A stretch of 64,000 nt of DNA from Arenicola marina (lineage: Eukaryota; Annelida; Polychaeta; Arenicolidae). This document shows positions 24,020 through 37,185 of this stretch, piece by piece. The stretch lies in contig OZ025258.1 of NCBI GenBank assembly GCA_964019135.1, forward strand, positions 12,431,771 to 12,495,770. The letters run 5' to 3'. Positions within the stretch are counted from its first letter, which is position 1. Every line of letters starts with the position of its first letter. The position numbers and the translations under genes are program-made. A model generated the notes under the pieces. It made no database searches. It saw only the letters and a program-made list of their open reading frames with translations, and was not told the DNA's origin.

Positions 24020-24319
24020 GCAAGGCAATGACGAATGACCTCAAACACATTATGATAGAACATGGTGCCTAAAGGCGATCGACTGATTTGGTCCATATAT
24101 ATTTACGACCGAGTCTTGTAACGGGAGCTCGCGGCTGAGAGAAGACTTAGGATGGGTCATTCATAAAGTGTGGCTGGTGTAGCCGATGGCAAAAACTACC
24201 ATCGGGGTGTCATTTTTGTATTTTTCCGGGAATGAGGTGCGACAAAGACATTCCATCGCCGAGCGCTGAGCAGCGCGTGCGACTTGCTTAAGGCGGGGCA
24301 CAGTGTCAGGGCAAGCCAT

Positions 24320-24584
24320 GGTTGGTTGGTTGGTTGGTTATTCAGGACGCTTTAACCACTTTTGGTCATATCGCGTCAATGGGAGAAGGAAGGGAGAGTG
24401 GAGCCATGCCTCCGGGGGTACCCCCCTACCCTTTACGAAGAAAGACATGGGATCTTTATACTGCGACCACACAGACATGGCCACAGCGGGGCTCGAACCA
24501 TCGATCCACGCGCCGTTAGGGTTCTCAGGTGACCAGAGCACTCAATGCGAGCGCTCTAGCCCACTGAGCTATCGCGCCGGCCCC
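24320..24584 (-). mobile_element. SINE-A with 11-bp imperfect target duplication
   Basis: Complete head and body match 17132-17396. The tail is expanded to (GGTT)5 at the left edge, showing that the family has an AACC-repeat 3' tail. The flanks GGGCAAGCCAT (24309-24319) and GGGCGAGCCAT (24585-24595) differ at one base. Confidence 0.9.
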
Positions 24585-24845
24585 GGGCGAGCCATAGTGT
24601 CTGTATTTTAGTTTAGTCTACAGTCTGCAGATAAAGGCTGAAGGTGTGGTACTGTACCATGGCGAGCCAGGCCATGACCTCTGTGCCTGTAGAGCTGAAG
24701 AAGCATGTTCCTGTTCCAAAAGGCCATGATGTCATGTGGATTGCTGGTGTGGCGTTGTACTATAGCCGAAGAAGGTGTCTTTACCATGGCAGAAGAACGT
24801 GTCTTTACCATGGCCATGGAGGCAGGCAGATGGTTCGAGCAACGA

Positions 24846-24961
24846 CCAGGGCCCGTAAGTTCGAAACGCCAAGGGCAAAATATTTCGCTCTAGAATAGGA
24901 CATTAGCATGGAGCGGGGGGGAAATATTTGGCCCCCGCGGTTTCGAACTTACGGGCCCAGG
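24846..24961. mobile_element. Foldback (inverted-repeat) element beside the gap
   Basis: The left arm CCAGGGCCCGTAAGTTCGAA at 24846 is mirrored by TTCGAACTTACGGGCCCAGG ending at 24961. The complementarity continues inward through CAAAATATTTCGCTC and GAGCGGGGGGGAAATATTTG. The arms of about 45 bp enclose a roughly 20-bp loop. No coding sequence fits. It is a hairpin-forming MITE or a segmental inverted repeat. Confidence 0.65.
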
Positions 24962-25007
24962 TGATACCTTACCATGGTGGATGTGACATGTAAACTTAGC
25001 TAACCAT

Positions 25008-25207
25008 NNNNNNNNNNNNNNNNNNNNNNNNNNNNNNNNNNNNNNNNNNNNNNNNNNNNNNNNNNNNNNNNNNNNNNNNNNNNNNNNNNNNNNNNNNNNN
25101 NNNNNNNNNNNNNNNNNNNNNNNNNNNNNNNNNNNNNNNNNNNNNNNNNNNNNNNNNNNNNNNNNNNNNNNNNNNNNNNNNNNNNNNNNNNNNNNNNNNN
25201 NNNNNNN
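25008..25207. other. Assembly gap (200 N)
   Basis: Exactly 200 undetermined bases, a size often used for gaps of unknown length. It lies 47 bp right of a strong inverted repeat. Confidence 1.
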
Positions 25208-25209
25208 GC

Positions 25210-26425
25210 TAAAGATTATTATTCTTTCCATGCACGTTATGGAACTCTAGCTACGCAACTATTATGTCAGTCAAAGGAAAACAAATATCGGATTGAAGAG
25301 TAGTGTATAATGAACAGCATAGCAAACAGTGGTAACACGCCCCACGCCATGCCGAGTGAGGGGCTCTGATAGCAGCGATCATACCGAGATATGTAACGAT
25401 ATGTATGTTGTTCACCGCAACCTCTCGGGAATATATGTCACCAGATGTAACATAAATATTGATGTATGTGCGGAGAGAATGCGGAGAGATCTACGGAGAG
25501 AGGTTGAGACAGGGAGAGAGATAGAAATGATGAAACAATTAAGACGAAGAGAGTGAGACAGTGGGCGCATTTCTTTGGGCCAGGTTCGGTATCCCGCCCG
25601 GGACCTGCAACACGTGACAGTAACTTCCGGGTGTGCCGACAGGGACATGCTTATTCCAATTAATTGCACACACCGTTCACATCCGGTGCACGTAGGGGCA
25701 CATGAACCATCCTACTCTCATCAACTTGTCAATCAGCCGCCATCTTCTCCTGACTGTCCCGTGCTGTTTTGAACGGGGCACATCGGCATACCGAATGGAT
25801 GCGCGCGCACCCATACCCGGGTGAAAGAAGTGTCGGGCGGTTTACTGATGCGTAATGTGCGTATTCGGGTTACCGGAGGGATATACCGAGCTACCAAAGA
25901 AACGCACCCAGAGATGGTGGCAGAGAGAGGCTGATACAGAAATTGAGGCAGAGAGGTTGAGGCTCAGGGTTAGACAAAAGAGGGTGAGACAGAGACAGAG
26001 GGAGATACAAAAAGAAAAAGAAACACAAGTCGCACAATCAAAGCAGCATGTCACTTTGTTGTCAGTTTCAGAGATGAGTACTTCTCACTTGTACCTACCA
26101 TCAGCTATGATTGTCAATTTCCTACTCACGACTAAAGAAAAAGGACTCAAGCGTGGGCAGAGCTTAGTGTCTGAGTGTGAATCGGTCTATTACTAAGACG
26201 ACCATAGGAGCAGATGTTGGCAAAAAGATATCCAAGTTTTCGTTTTCTTTGAAACATTACAAGACACGAGCGAGCTGTATTCTAGAAGACGACTGAGTCA
26301 TGTATGTCTGTTACCTGCTTCGATTTTTTTTTTTTCGCTTTTCATATTAACTCGGACGCTCAAATACAGTTGTTACGCACAACATGTGAAATCATATGAC
26401 CAGAAGCCAGGTGGGGGAGGGGTAC
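25210..26425. other. No gene seen
   Basis: GA-rich DNA at about 25470-25560 and 25920-26030 gives Arg/Glu-rich frames by composition. I see no domain or splice support. Confidence 0.4.
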
Positions 26426-26429
26426 TTAA

Positions 26430-26665
26430 AGCAATATATTCTGTAATTTTTTGTATCACCAACCTATTCCTAATTTCATATAATTATATTCTGTCTTGAA
26501 TTTAAATCCTGAAAGCCTGTGGACTATCCGGGGAAGCAATTTGGTCACAGGAGCAGAAGCTGGTGGCCGGCTTTATATCCCTACGCGCCTGTTCGCTGTG
26601 ATGGTAGTCTGTGTGTGATGTCGACCGCGGCTCGCTATCACGTCCGCGCGATATAAATACCCCCC
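26430..26665 (-). mobile_element. TTAA-type element 2, truncated copy
   Basis: The reverse complement matches 44110-44348 over about 230 bp, including GGATATAAAGCCGGCCACC, CAGGCTTTCAGGATTTAAAT and AAAAAATTACNGAATATATT. The intact terminus AGCAATAT abuts TTAA at 26426-26429. The other end is lost into a C-rich tract near 26665. Confidence 0.75.
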
Positions 26666-26669
26666 CTTC

Positions 26670-29600
26670 CCCCCCTCGCCGGTCGCAAGTTTTAACATAT
26701 AGGCTATATAAGGGTATGTTTTTCGTCCGTGGCACCCGCGGACCCCCCCCCCCCCCCCCCCCCCCACCAGATTTGTATTATAATGCCCCCCCGCCCCCCC
26801 AGGACTTGAAGGCGTGTTTGGTGCACCGTTCTATTCATAGTATAGAGAAGTTACACTTGAGGAGTTAACCCCGTCAACCATAACTACAGAGACCATAGAT
26901 CTTGCCTGCTTATTATGTTATTCACAATAGTAACTGAGGGGTGAGGACGCAAGCCATATATATATTTATATATATACTCACCACCGAAAAATGTCACCAA
27001 TGGCTGTATTAACGGCTGTATTGTGACAATGGTATACGCAGGCCTACGAGCGCCAATGCCCAGGATTACATATATATAGGGCACAATGCATGCCTTCGCC
27101 GTCAGCATTGTGCTGAGTGTTATGTTTGAAACACGTGGTTTCAAACCTGGTTCTCCATTAATTTCAACCACCAACGCGCCTCGAGCAGAGACCGCGAGGT
27201 GGTGATCACGCACCACTACCGTCACCACCATCACCACCCCAATGCATGCCCACAGCCTGTAGACAATGAAGTGGCCTCAAGCGACCTCAGAAACGTTCGC
27301 TCTGCATCGGTGCCTACTTATAGTTCTACCCGCCACAGTCCTCCACAGGTGCAAGTCGTTATTTACAGGGTGATTAGCGGGTGAATGGCACTGTGGTCTT
27401 TGTGTCAACACACTGTATGGAGACTAGGGTACCTGGAATATGACGAGGAAGGAAGGACGGAAAGCAGACCAGAGGTACATCGTCAGCGCCTCTAGTCCAC
27501 GCCCTTCTACGCGATATGCGGCTTCTACCTACATGCATAGAAAACGCCAAGCACACTCGCCACTATTTGTTCTCACGACTTAGCGACTTCTGAACTTAAT
27601 ATACACAATGGCACAATGACCTGCTATATATGTGTATATACACACACATGATAAAGGTCCACATGCGATAATGCACTGGGCAGGTGTATATTATCATACA
27701 TGATAAAGGTTATATTTGCTTTATAAGAAAACTCCACTGCACTTGACGACACAAACCGGATCTGCGCAGGTCTGTAGCTACTTAACCAGGTCTAAAAATA
27801 CGTACCACATATAAAATTCATTTATTTAAGTGTATGAATACATATGACTCCCGCCAGGGGATAGTGTTGTATGGACATTATGCATTTCATTTCAGTAGCC
27901 TAATATTTGAATATCATTATTTCTATGCATAATAGTGTAGTGATCCAAGCTGAGAACGGTTCAACTAAATATACATATAGCTTAACATTAATCCAGTCTA
28001 GTACATGTGTTTATTCCCAGGTACGAAGAGCAATATTAGTACAGTATGCAAAGGTATTTTAATGAGCTTACCCATCTGCATTGACAATTTACATGGACGC
28101 AAACCGTAAGGGACTGACATCAAACGAACAAAGATTCCATTTTAATTGCCGTCAACTTAATGCCTTGAAACACCTTCCTCTAACATTATTTTGCTGTCAG
28201 ACATAACGGTATTAAAGGACTATACCCCGCCCTATGTTGAGGACAATGCTATCCATTCATTGCCGGTATGCATATAAAAAACAGAAAGAAACGATACCCA
28301 AATAAAGTTCATAATAAATCAGTTTAATGAACGCAACAAAAATTCTTACAACACGTATGAGATTAACATGACGAAACGTGAAGCTATGTCTATTTTGTGT
28401 TTATTGCATCCGACGCATTAAAATAATGAAACTTGGGTTTAATTACTGTTTGGAAGCAAACTTCAAAGAAACCAACACGGAAATAAAAGCAAACAATCGT
28501 CACTTGTATCCAGATGTTCAAGGAAAGAGACTTTTAGGGCATGTTGGCTGAGCTGTAAAGTCTCTTTATATCTTCATCACAACCGTAATAAATCTGGATG
28601 ACATAATTGTACGTCGTTTATTATCTCTCTTGGCTGTATACAAATGAAACACAGCACAAAGACAGCATTTCTCGAGAAACATAAATCTTTCTACCCAATG
28701 GGCATAAAACGACTTTACTAGTGTCCCCCCCCCGGGGTACACTTCAACGTTGGGACTTTTCGACAAAAAGGTAAGTCAGACAACTCGTGCGTTGAACCAG
28801 TGTGACGTCATAGTAACACGTGACCGTACTTCGCCACGTGACATGCGCCGCCGATGCACTCTCCGCTAGGGGGCTAAACTACATGCAACGGGCGAAGCGC
28901 CACCGTGCCGGGAGATTGAGAGCCATGGGGCGGTAGGTACTAGTGGTAGGGTGTTCGCTTTTGTCAGGCTCCCTACGGCCTGGGGCTTGAGTGATCAAAT
29001 GACTGAATTTGTGATTCGTGTGTGTCCCGAAGATAACCTGCTTTCGTCATGTCGCTAGAGGCGAACAGAGGACGAGGTTAGGAAATTCAAATATCTGCAA
29101 TAAAGAATATGCATCGGATCTGACGTATGCTTAAGCACTGATCTTTTAGATCAAAGGATAGAGAGCCACCGAAGTTAGATAGTTACATAGGGGTGACTTA
29201 TGTGGCTAAGCCACCCATGTCACGACCACCACCCCCCCCCACAGCCCCTTGTTTAGCTCCCGAAGACCTTCTACCCTCATCCCCCTTCTCCCACTAGGCT
29301 TCTGCCGATCGCAACTCTCCGACCACCTCACAGGTTTTCGGAGAGCCCCACTTGTCCGGCCATTTCTTCATGTGTCCCTGGCGATCTGTTTATTATTACC
29401 AGAGAGCAATAATGTAACCCCCACATGTGGCAAATTACTGGATTTATCAATGACATGGTATCTATCATAAACTATGCGTACATGCACACACATGAGGAGT
29501 TCGTCAGGAATTTCGTGTCCCGGCCTTGTTGTTTGCCATATTGGCGCACGAGTTCCTATTGAAATCTTACGTAAGTCTACAGTTTGCAACTCCACCAGGC

Positions 29601-29930
29601 GAATTAGCAGAACGTTCTTGCTCTCTTTAAAACTATCTGTTCCTGTCGTTCGTCACGACCTTTGTATTCAACGCGCCCTTTTCTTTAGTCCTCAAACAAC
29701 TCCGACGGAGGCAAAAAGAGCGAAGGGCGGAGTAAGGCGAGGATAAGGTCAGGAAGGTCGGACGTTTGGCTCGTCTACAATCCAGAGAGGCCCTCGGAGT
29801 GCGTTACGCCACTTGACTGTAAAGCCATCAATGTAATCCAGCTCATTTTTGTCAGGTACTTGGACGTCATCTGAGTTGGGATTACAGTACGTGATTGATA
29901 CGCATTGTGTAGGTGGCACTACGTTCCACA
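26670..29930. other. No gene seen; C-runs, short TA tracts
   Basis: Contains C runs at about 26740-26765, 28725 and 29230, and short TA tracts near 26955 and 27630. A weak tRNA-like phrase (GTAGTGGTAGGGTGTTCGC) lies near 28935 without a good B box. Two adjacent plus-strand frames at 29249-29746 have no recognisable domain. Confidence 0.4.
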
Positions 29931-29934
29931 GGTT

Positions 29935-29937
<3 letters not shown>

Positions 29938-29975
<38 letters not shown>

Positions 29976-29976
29976 T

Positions 29977-30007
<31 letters not shown>

Positions 30008-30012
30008 CATGT
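29938..30012. repeat. (TA)n(TG)n compound microsatellite
   Basis: TA dinucleotides pass into TG dinucleotides over about 70 bp. Confidence 0.95.
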
Positions 30013-30332
30013 GTTACATAGCTAGACTGGGTCTTCTCATCTATGTCTATATCCGGCTGTAAATTAATGGGAAACCTAACCTTCAGTAATCCTGGTAACT
30101 CTAGAACTAATTATGGAGCCACTGCCGGAAATTAGGGATCAACTAGATCAAGTAAAACTTTATATATGTCATACGGCCCTCACCAATCTCTGGTGTATGG
30201 ATATGGACTGGACTGAATCCATGTACGCTGCGTCTAACCCGGACACAGAGTTGTTCCACTGGGGTAACTGGGCATCACTGGATTGCCTGCAGCCACCGTC
30301 TTTGACTGTTATACCTCATACAGGGTGGGGCA

Positions 30333-30580
30333 TTGGTTGGTTGTATATTCAGGACGCTTTAACCACTTTTGGTCATATCGCGTCAATGGGAGAAGGAAGG
30401 GAGAGTGGAGCCATAGCCCCGGGGTAACCCCCTACTCTTTACGAAGAAGGACACGGGATCTGTATCATGCGACCACACAGACAGCCCAGACCCCCCCATG
30501 CAGGTGCCAGGGCGCGAACACATGATCTGTGGATCTGCAGCCCAAACTGCTTATCAAATGAACTATGGAGGTGCAATGCA
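30333..30580 (-). mobile_element. Mosaic SINE: SINE-A body with a different tRNA-like head
   Basis: From GGTTGGTTGTATATTC to GACCACACAGACA the plus strand follows SINE-A closely. Then, where the SINE-A B box should be, it switches to a different head. On the minus strand that head reads CATAGTTCATTTGATAAGCA (A-box-like), with GTGTTCGCGCCCTGGCACC as a B-box-like segment. Either this is a SINE subfamily with a swapped head, or a chance insertion abutting a truncated SINE-A. Confidence 0.65.
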
Positions 30581-30794
30581 TGTGTAATATAAACTGCTAC
30601 TTATAATGTAGTTATTCGACATTGATGAGAGAACGGAAACTCTCAAACAGCTGTCTTTGAGGTGTTATCCTATCGTCTTTAATAAGCTAACAACGTTACA
30701 CACACAGTTGCATAGTTTCGCGAATCACGAAGCCATCCCACTTCTTCCCCCTCATGCAGCCCTCGCCACGGTCGCTGCAACCCAAGGTCTGGAA

Positions 30795-30955
30795 GGGGTA
30801 AATAGCGACACGCGACACAGGCATATTGGAAAAATTGACATTCAACATTGACCCCTTTAATTCCGACACTGAGGATCTGAAAAAGCGACATCGACACAGA
30901 ACTTCGTGAAAAATCGACATTCGACACTGAGAATTTAGACACTGGACCCCCCCCC
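30795..30955 (-). repeat. Dispersed GTGTCG repeat family, minus-strand copy
   Basis: The reverse complement aligns block by block with 15296-15460: TCAGTGTCGAATGTCGATTT, TGTGTCGATGTCGC, CCTCAGTGTCGGAATTAAAG and TGTGTCGCGTGTCGC. It ends at a C run near 30950. Confidence 0.7.
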
Positions 30956-30959
30956 CCCG

Positions 30960-33700
30960 CCCCGCCCTTCCAGACCCCTCATAGAGATCGCAGCCCCCGA
31001 TCCCGAGAAAATACCGCCAGCGCCCATCCCCCAAACTTTCCATCGTGGTTCCCCCTACGACGACAATAAATAAACAGCCTTACCTGGGTGGGGGAATATC
31101 CCGCCTTGGCGGGCCACGTGGTAACTCATGGTGGGCTGTCACCACTCGACCAATGCTCCCGGTGGCAATTAACAGATTATCCAAGACGTTACGTCCCAGC
31201 TTACAAGACAACCAATGACTTAGGCCAGTCGATCCAAGATGTGTGTGTGTATATATATATACACCGTCCTGGTATGACAAGCTCCTAGACTAGTGGCCCA
31301 CTGCGGGCAGGCCAAGTTGCTGAATGAGCCAGCTGCAGCGGCGAAAGAGGGGGCTGCGAGCGGTGACCTTGCGTCCTGTTGTACCGGGTGAACCCAGTGT
31401 CGCCGTAATTTTGTTTGATCTGGCCCGCTGGTGGAAAACGGTAAAATACAAAATTGTAACTTTTATGGCTGGGTGTCGTTGGGTAATCCTATCATAGACC
31501 ACGATACGAGTGATAAGCCTGCTGTGAACGTCCAACGATCGGTGCAATGCGACGTCTTGGCGTTATCAACCATCAACTGGCGTCCGTTATCACCAATCTC
31601 ATTATAAATAGGGATGTATAGTTATCGTTATCAGTTCGAAGTGAGATCACATCGCGTGCCGCACGCGAGACCGAGCCACAGCGGGTGAGCGATAATCCAC
31701 GCAGTTCACAGATTGTAACGATATATACAAATATATATATATACCCACTGATTGCTCGTTAGCTTGACCGTACATGCACCTCGTCCGAGACGACCGACAT
31801 CACCCGGGAAACTGCCGATACGGCGGTCGCGTTCCACGGCGACATCCACTGCGGTAGGTGGGGGTAGTAGGCCTAGTCAGTGGTATCCAAGCAGCCACTA
31901 GACGCCAAGTGAGTCAATGACTTGAGCAAGTAAGTTCAGATGTCGACATAGAACGGTCAGCCACGACTGAATTGATGAGACGTGCTTTTGTCCTCCAAGC
32001 CCACCTCTTCCGTTCAAGGAAACATCTGGGGTCCGTCACCCACCCCTCACATCACCCTCGGCTCGTCTCAAGTGTGTATAACCTATAGACTATATATATA
32101 GCAGCAGGACCACCCCCACTCCTCGGCCTAGCGCTATCTGGCATATATACCGGTCGCACGAATAGATAAGGCTTTGGCGGGTGTGCCAGTCACCCAGAGA
32201 CGGGTGTGGTGCGTGTGGGGACGGTGGGGAGGGGTGGGGTTTGGGTCGGTGTGAGCGGGAGGGGGTTGGAGAGGAGGGGGAGGGGGACGGAAAGGAGAAT
32301 GGAGGGGTGGGGGGGCGAGGGGGTAGGGTTGGTTATGTGGGAGAATATGGGGATGGCAGTTGGGGGAGGTGAGGAGGAAAAGGGGGCAGGAGGTGGCTCA
32401 TACAGTTAAATGTTATGTCGGATGAAAACGTTATCTCAACGTAAAATCCACGAACGACTCATTTACGCGTAAAGAGACGGTCTTTGTTGCTCAGAATGAC
32501 GGTTGTGCGTGCATGAGTGCTCGAGATCGAGTCCATGCCACCACGTGCACCCCCCCCTCCCCTCCCCCACACACTGATACACACTGCCACAATTTATGTA
32601 CAGTGAGGCCAGCAAGTCCCCAGTGTGTGGCAGTCAGTCAGTCAGTCACTCAGTTAGTGTGAGTCTCCATGCTACAGGGGAGGGATAGTAAAAACCAGCC
32701 ATGCAGTCAACCACCAACCAACCTACCTACCAACCCACCAGCCAAGCCGCCACCACCCCCTCGGGCCCCATGTTTAACGGTGAATTCCAGCGCTACTTGC
32801 TCAGCAAAAGCCACCCGCACTCACCACGATACGGCTGGGACCCAATTATTTCAACCCAGGGTTGCCGTTCATTCATTCAGTCATTCAGTCAGTCATTCAC
32901 AAACTCTCTTAGTGACCTGCAGGCAAAGAGCGCGAGTCATCGGTAGATTTCTTGCGCTACATGTTATATGTCCGATACAACCCTATTTTTGTGCGTTAAA
33001 TACCCCCCAAAAACACAGCGATCGCTTTCGCAGCAGATCAGATCGCTCAGTGGGTATGGATGGAAGGGGTAGATCGAGTGGGGGGAGGCTTTTTCTTGGG
33101 CTATTATATTACGCTGCATGTCATTTTGAAACCGCTTCCAGTGTTTACATGCAATCTCGCATCGCCACCGCGAGCTATGAGTGTTTAGCCAAGAGATGGC
33201 GGGCGATAATAGAGAACCATGCACCGAGGCTTGCAAAGATTAATCACTCGATCTAAATTACCCGGAGATAAGAAACTGAACGCCCCTGCCCGGCGTGGGG
33301 GGGGGGGGGGGCGGGGGCAAAGGTGATGAAAGCTAGAGACCTGTAGCCAGGGAAAGTCGCTTGAATCAATGGTTCGATTAATACACTATGACCGATCTAA
33401 CGTTGCCTAGCTGGGTATTATTGGTCAGCGATATCACATTGTAAAAGTGGGGTCCAGATCTGAACTTCGACCCTCTTTTACTGAGATAGCGCTTGATATC
33501 CGCACTTATGTGCGTTGTTTTGATCTGCACACACCTTCTGAGATTCTGAGAAGCTTCGATTAATCTCCAGCTGTCTGTGTGTCGTATTCAATTTCAAGAA
33601 AGGCCCACCGTGTATTGACATACAATGTTATTTGGTTCTTTTTCTTACGGAAAATAGGTGCGCCACCGCCTGTTTAAATTGATAACAAATATTACATTAG
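30960..33700. other. No gene seen; G-rich block at 32200-32400
   Basis: A GT/GA-rich plus-strand block lies at 32200-32400. A CAGT microsatellite lies near 32630-32660, an ACCA/ACCT-rich stretch near 32703-32750 and a G run at about 33298. The 195-codon plus-strand frame at 32669-33256 runs through these simple repeats and has no recognisable domain. Confidence 0.45.
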
Positions 33701-33710
33701 CCTCGTTTAA

Positions 33711-34118
33711 AGTTGCATGTGGAGCTCTTTCCCGCCAAAACAAAAGAGGTCAAAATACAAATAAGAATCAGTCCTTGAATCATTCAAGATTGGTTTTGTC
33801 TATACTCCACCCATGCCAGACTGCCAAATAGTGTCTCTTAGCCTTTTTTTTTTTTTTTTTGATAAAAGGCTTTATTCTACGATCTCTTAGCCTTGCCCGT
33901 GATCAGTTTGTGTGCTTTGCGATGCTTTGTTATAAGTAGCAGTGCCGCGACAGAGTGCTGTGGTGTCGCGGGATAGACACGTTTGCCACACCACAGCCGA
34001 AACGGCGATGTTTATCAGGTTTCTGAATGTATGGAATGGAACAATCGAGTTTTCTGCAAATTTTGATATAAATCTCGCCTGGGCTTAGTTTTGGCGGGAA
34101 AGAACTCGACATGCAACT
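33711..34118. mobile_element. TTAA-type MITE 3 (408 bp, 31-bp inverted ends)
   Basis: The left end, 33711-33741, starts AGTTGCATGT and ends CCCGCCAAAAC. It is the inverted copy of 34088-34118 with two mismatches in 31. TTAA flanks both ends, at 33707-33710 and 34119-34122. There is no transposase inside. A TTAA duplication with inverted ends is the hallmark of piggyBac or Kolobok non-autonomous elements; I cannot choose between them. Confidence 0.85.
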
Positions 34119-34124
34119 TTAAAT

Positions 34125-37100
34125 TAAAAAAAACTCTGGCTGCAATGACACGAAAGGAGCAATCTCGGTTGTCATTGTCCAGTGATTGTGGCAATTGCTA
34201 TATGGCACATTGTTATCGTTAATTTTCCTTTCTTAGAAATGTTTAACCGTGTTGCTACCGCGCCGGCGTAAGGTTATGACATTATATAGCGAAAATGTGA
34301 AATAGCGAGAAAAAAACACAGGAAAGAAAGGCAGATCGCTCAACCCAATACGGATACGTGAGAAAGGGGGTCAGTCTAGCTTCAAGGCTTCAATCTGATA
34401 ACCACAACTATGCGCTTGCAGTCACATCCCGCCGCCTACTCAACCGCAACTCCATTTGACACCTAAGTTCTGTGAAAAGACCGCAAAGATCCACTGTCAC
34501 AGGACGATCTTGGCGCCGGTTCGCTACTTTCCGTCTCACTTTACCCACAAGTGTGGGCGTGGGCGGGTTTAGTGCCGTGTTGCTTCAGCCAAAAAAATGC
34601 GGGCGTTTTGAAGTTTGGTGCCAAATAGATTTACGGTGTGGTTGGGTGTCCTACTGGTGTGGTTGAGACATATAGTCATCCATAGAGTGTGGGGTTTTGT
34701 GGGGGAGTGTTTGCATATGCGTAGGAGGGCTTTATTCACTCCATCATATATATTTTTAGACAACTTGAGATTGCTATGTAAGTATGGCAACTCATTCCAC
34801 CCATATGTGCCCATTCCCAAGAAATATTTTAGAGAGCTTTCGACAGCTATATATGAGTATATGTGCGACCACCCATCGAGCCAAATTGTTCCAAACTGAA
34901 AATAAAAACATGTATCCGATAGACGTGAACCCGGATCTTCTGCGTGGAATAAATATTCTCGTCATTAAAACTCTTGAGTGCATGATAACTAGGCCCTCGT
35001 TTTTAGCTGTGACGGGGTTTCTTCTGAGAACCCCGAAGAGAGCTATGAGCGGTTGTTGGAATAGCTCATGGCCAATGAGCCGGGCATGCCGGCGTGCACC
35101 CACTTCCTGTGACTTCCGCTAAGTTTTATTGCACTGTCCCGAGAGGTTTGTTTGCGTGTGTCCGATAAGACGGCTGACGATGTAGACAGTGCGGTCGTCC
35201 TAAGCCAGTGAATGCCTGAATATTGTATGTCACAGATAAAGAACACTTTGTATTCGACGGCAACGAGTAATATGGCACTTAGTTTTGTGGCGTTTTTTTT
35301 TTTTTACTTCCATATTTCCATATCATGTTTTTATTGCTGTATGTGAGACTGGATGTGTTGGGATTATGACAATGAAAGCGGCGGTGGGAACTGGAATTTC
35401 AGGAAATTGTGGTGGGAAATGGCATTTCAGAGAAATCCACTAGGCTTTTGGCATGGAGCAATTCTTTGTGGCTAAGTATCTATTTCGACATTTTATGGAA
35501 TTATAACTGGTGTAAGCGATCCCATGTTGAGGCATGCTACCAATGGTATGCCCCCCTCCGCCCCCACCGCTGGATCCAACTGCTATTGATTTATCTTTTA
35601 TTGGACGAACCAAATGTGTAATATACATGTATTTGGGAAACACAATTTTCCTCATATTTGTGGATGATTCATTCAACAAACTTTTTTTGCAGTGCGACAC
35701 CAAATAGTCATCGGACAGTTAAAGCTACTATTTCAACAAAAAGTAAAAATGGGGCGAGCGGGGACGCACAGCCTTGTGTAGTGACGTCAGCACACTGACG
35801 TACACCGGCACGAATAACGAATAACTTTTCCAACGGAGGGCGAAACAACTTCTCATTTGCCGTATATTCAGCGACTGTAACGCCTCCTAGCCGGAGAGTG
35901 TTATATGGCTGTTATAACGGCACAGGCAATGCCTCTGTCTGGTCTAACGGAAACCCTCCCCCGCCAAATTTGTTGAAACAGTAACTTTAGTGGCATATAT
36001 TTACATGTGGCACTTTGTGTGGCCCGCGCATGAAAACAAGAAAACAGGTGGCACGTTTACCACCAGCTCCTCCAAGTAATAGGTCCGCGCCAAGATGTCG
36101 TTACCACGGCACAAAATTCACCCACCTATGTCTGAACTACCAATAAGAACCCACTTAAAGCATATATACATATGTCACAGGCGCCTCGTTAAGTGTCCCC
36201 TAGACGGGGGACTTCAATGCACCCGGGAGGCAGCCCCGGGGTGGTCAGCGATCACTAGGGGATAGGGCGGCTACCTGGGCGAGGGAGTGGGGTTGTGTGT
36301 GTGGCGGGGTGGGGGGGGGGGGGGCGACGGTGGTCTTGGGGGAGGGGGGGGGGAGTAGATATTTACCGTGACATCCTAGTACCACGTGCTAGTGTGAGAG
36401 GCGTGGGCAAAGGGTTAAATATACAGACCCCAAGGGGTTCTTATAGGTCATCATTCAACTCAAGGAAACCTCCCCAAGGCTAATTGATTGTCGTGTTGAT
36501 GGCGAACCAAGGAAGGAAAGTCACCACCGTCTATTTATGTAGGCTGCTCGCCACCGCAGGTGGTGGCCGAATAAAGCTTTAGCCATATGGTAGAGGCCAG
36601 AGGTCAGTGACCCTTGCGAGCGACATCTTGCGAGCATGTTATAAAATCACGCACGTTTTGTGGACAGGATATGTTACATTTGTAAAATGAGCTGCGGGTG
36701 TGCTTACAGGATGGCCGGGAGCTTGAAGCGAATGGAGGAGGTAGGGGGTGGGGGCGAGGGGGCTGGAAGGTCGCACCATATTGCAATATGTGTCGACACA
36801 TTTCATTAATACAATTACACATTATTTTATGTTTGAGTGGCGCACTGTGTCGCATGATAACTAGTACAGGGTCGTATCCCACAAATGACCATCAATATGT
36901 CTTGTACACAATATCTGATTGTGTGCATGTGAATTGCACGGCAGTAATACCCAAATTGTGATGACGTTGTAACCAACAAGGTCGCACTTTCCCACACAAG
37001 ATACACCAGTATGGTCGCAAACAATGGCTTAACAACATGCCCTGTTATTTATTGCGTACAATAAATGAATTATTATACGCTATAAGGACCTAAATACACA

Positions 37101-37160
37101 ATTTCCATAATTCAAAACATTTCAACAATTTCTCAGTGAAAACGTATCTGTATGAATAAC
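34125..37160. other. No gene seen
   Basis: Frames at 34472-35122 on both strands (60-112 codons) have plausible composition but no recognisable domain or splice context. A G-rich tract lies at 36290-36355 and another G-rich stretch at 36735-36770. Confidence 0.4.
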
Positions 37161-37185
37161 TTTAAAGTTAAATATCGAGCTGACC

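Noticed and set aside
32669..33256. 195-codon plus-strand frame
   Set aside because: It begins in simple repeats (ACCAACC, CAGTCAGT) and shows no recognisable domain.
34472..35122. Overlapping frames on both strands
   Set aside because: Their composition looked plausible and I considered a retroelement fragment, but no reverse-transcriptase or endonuclease motif could be found.
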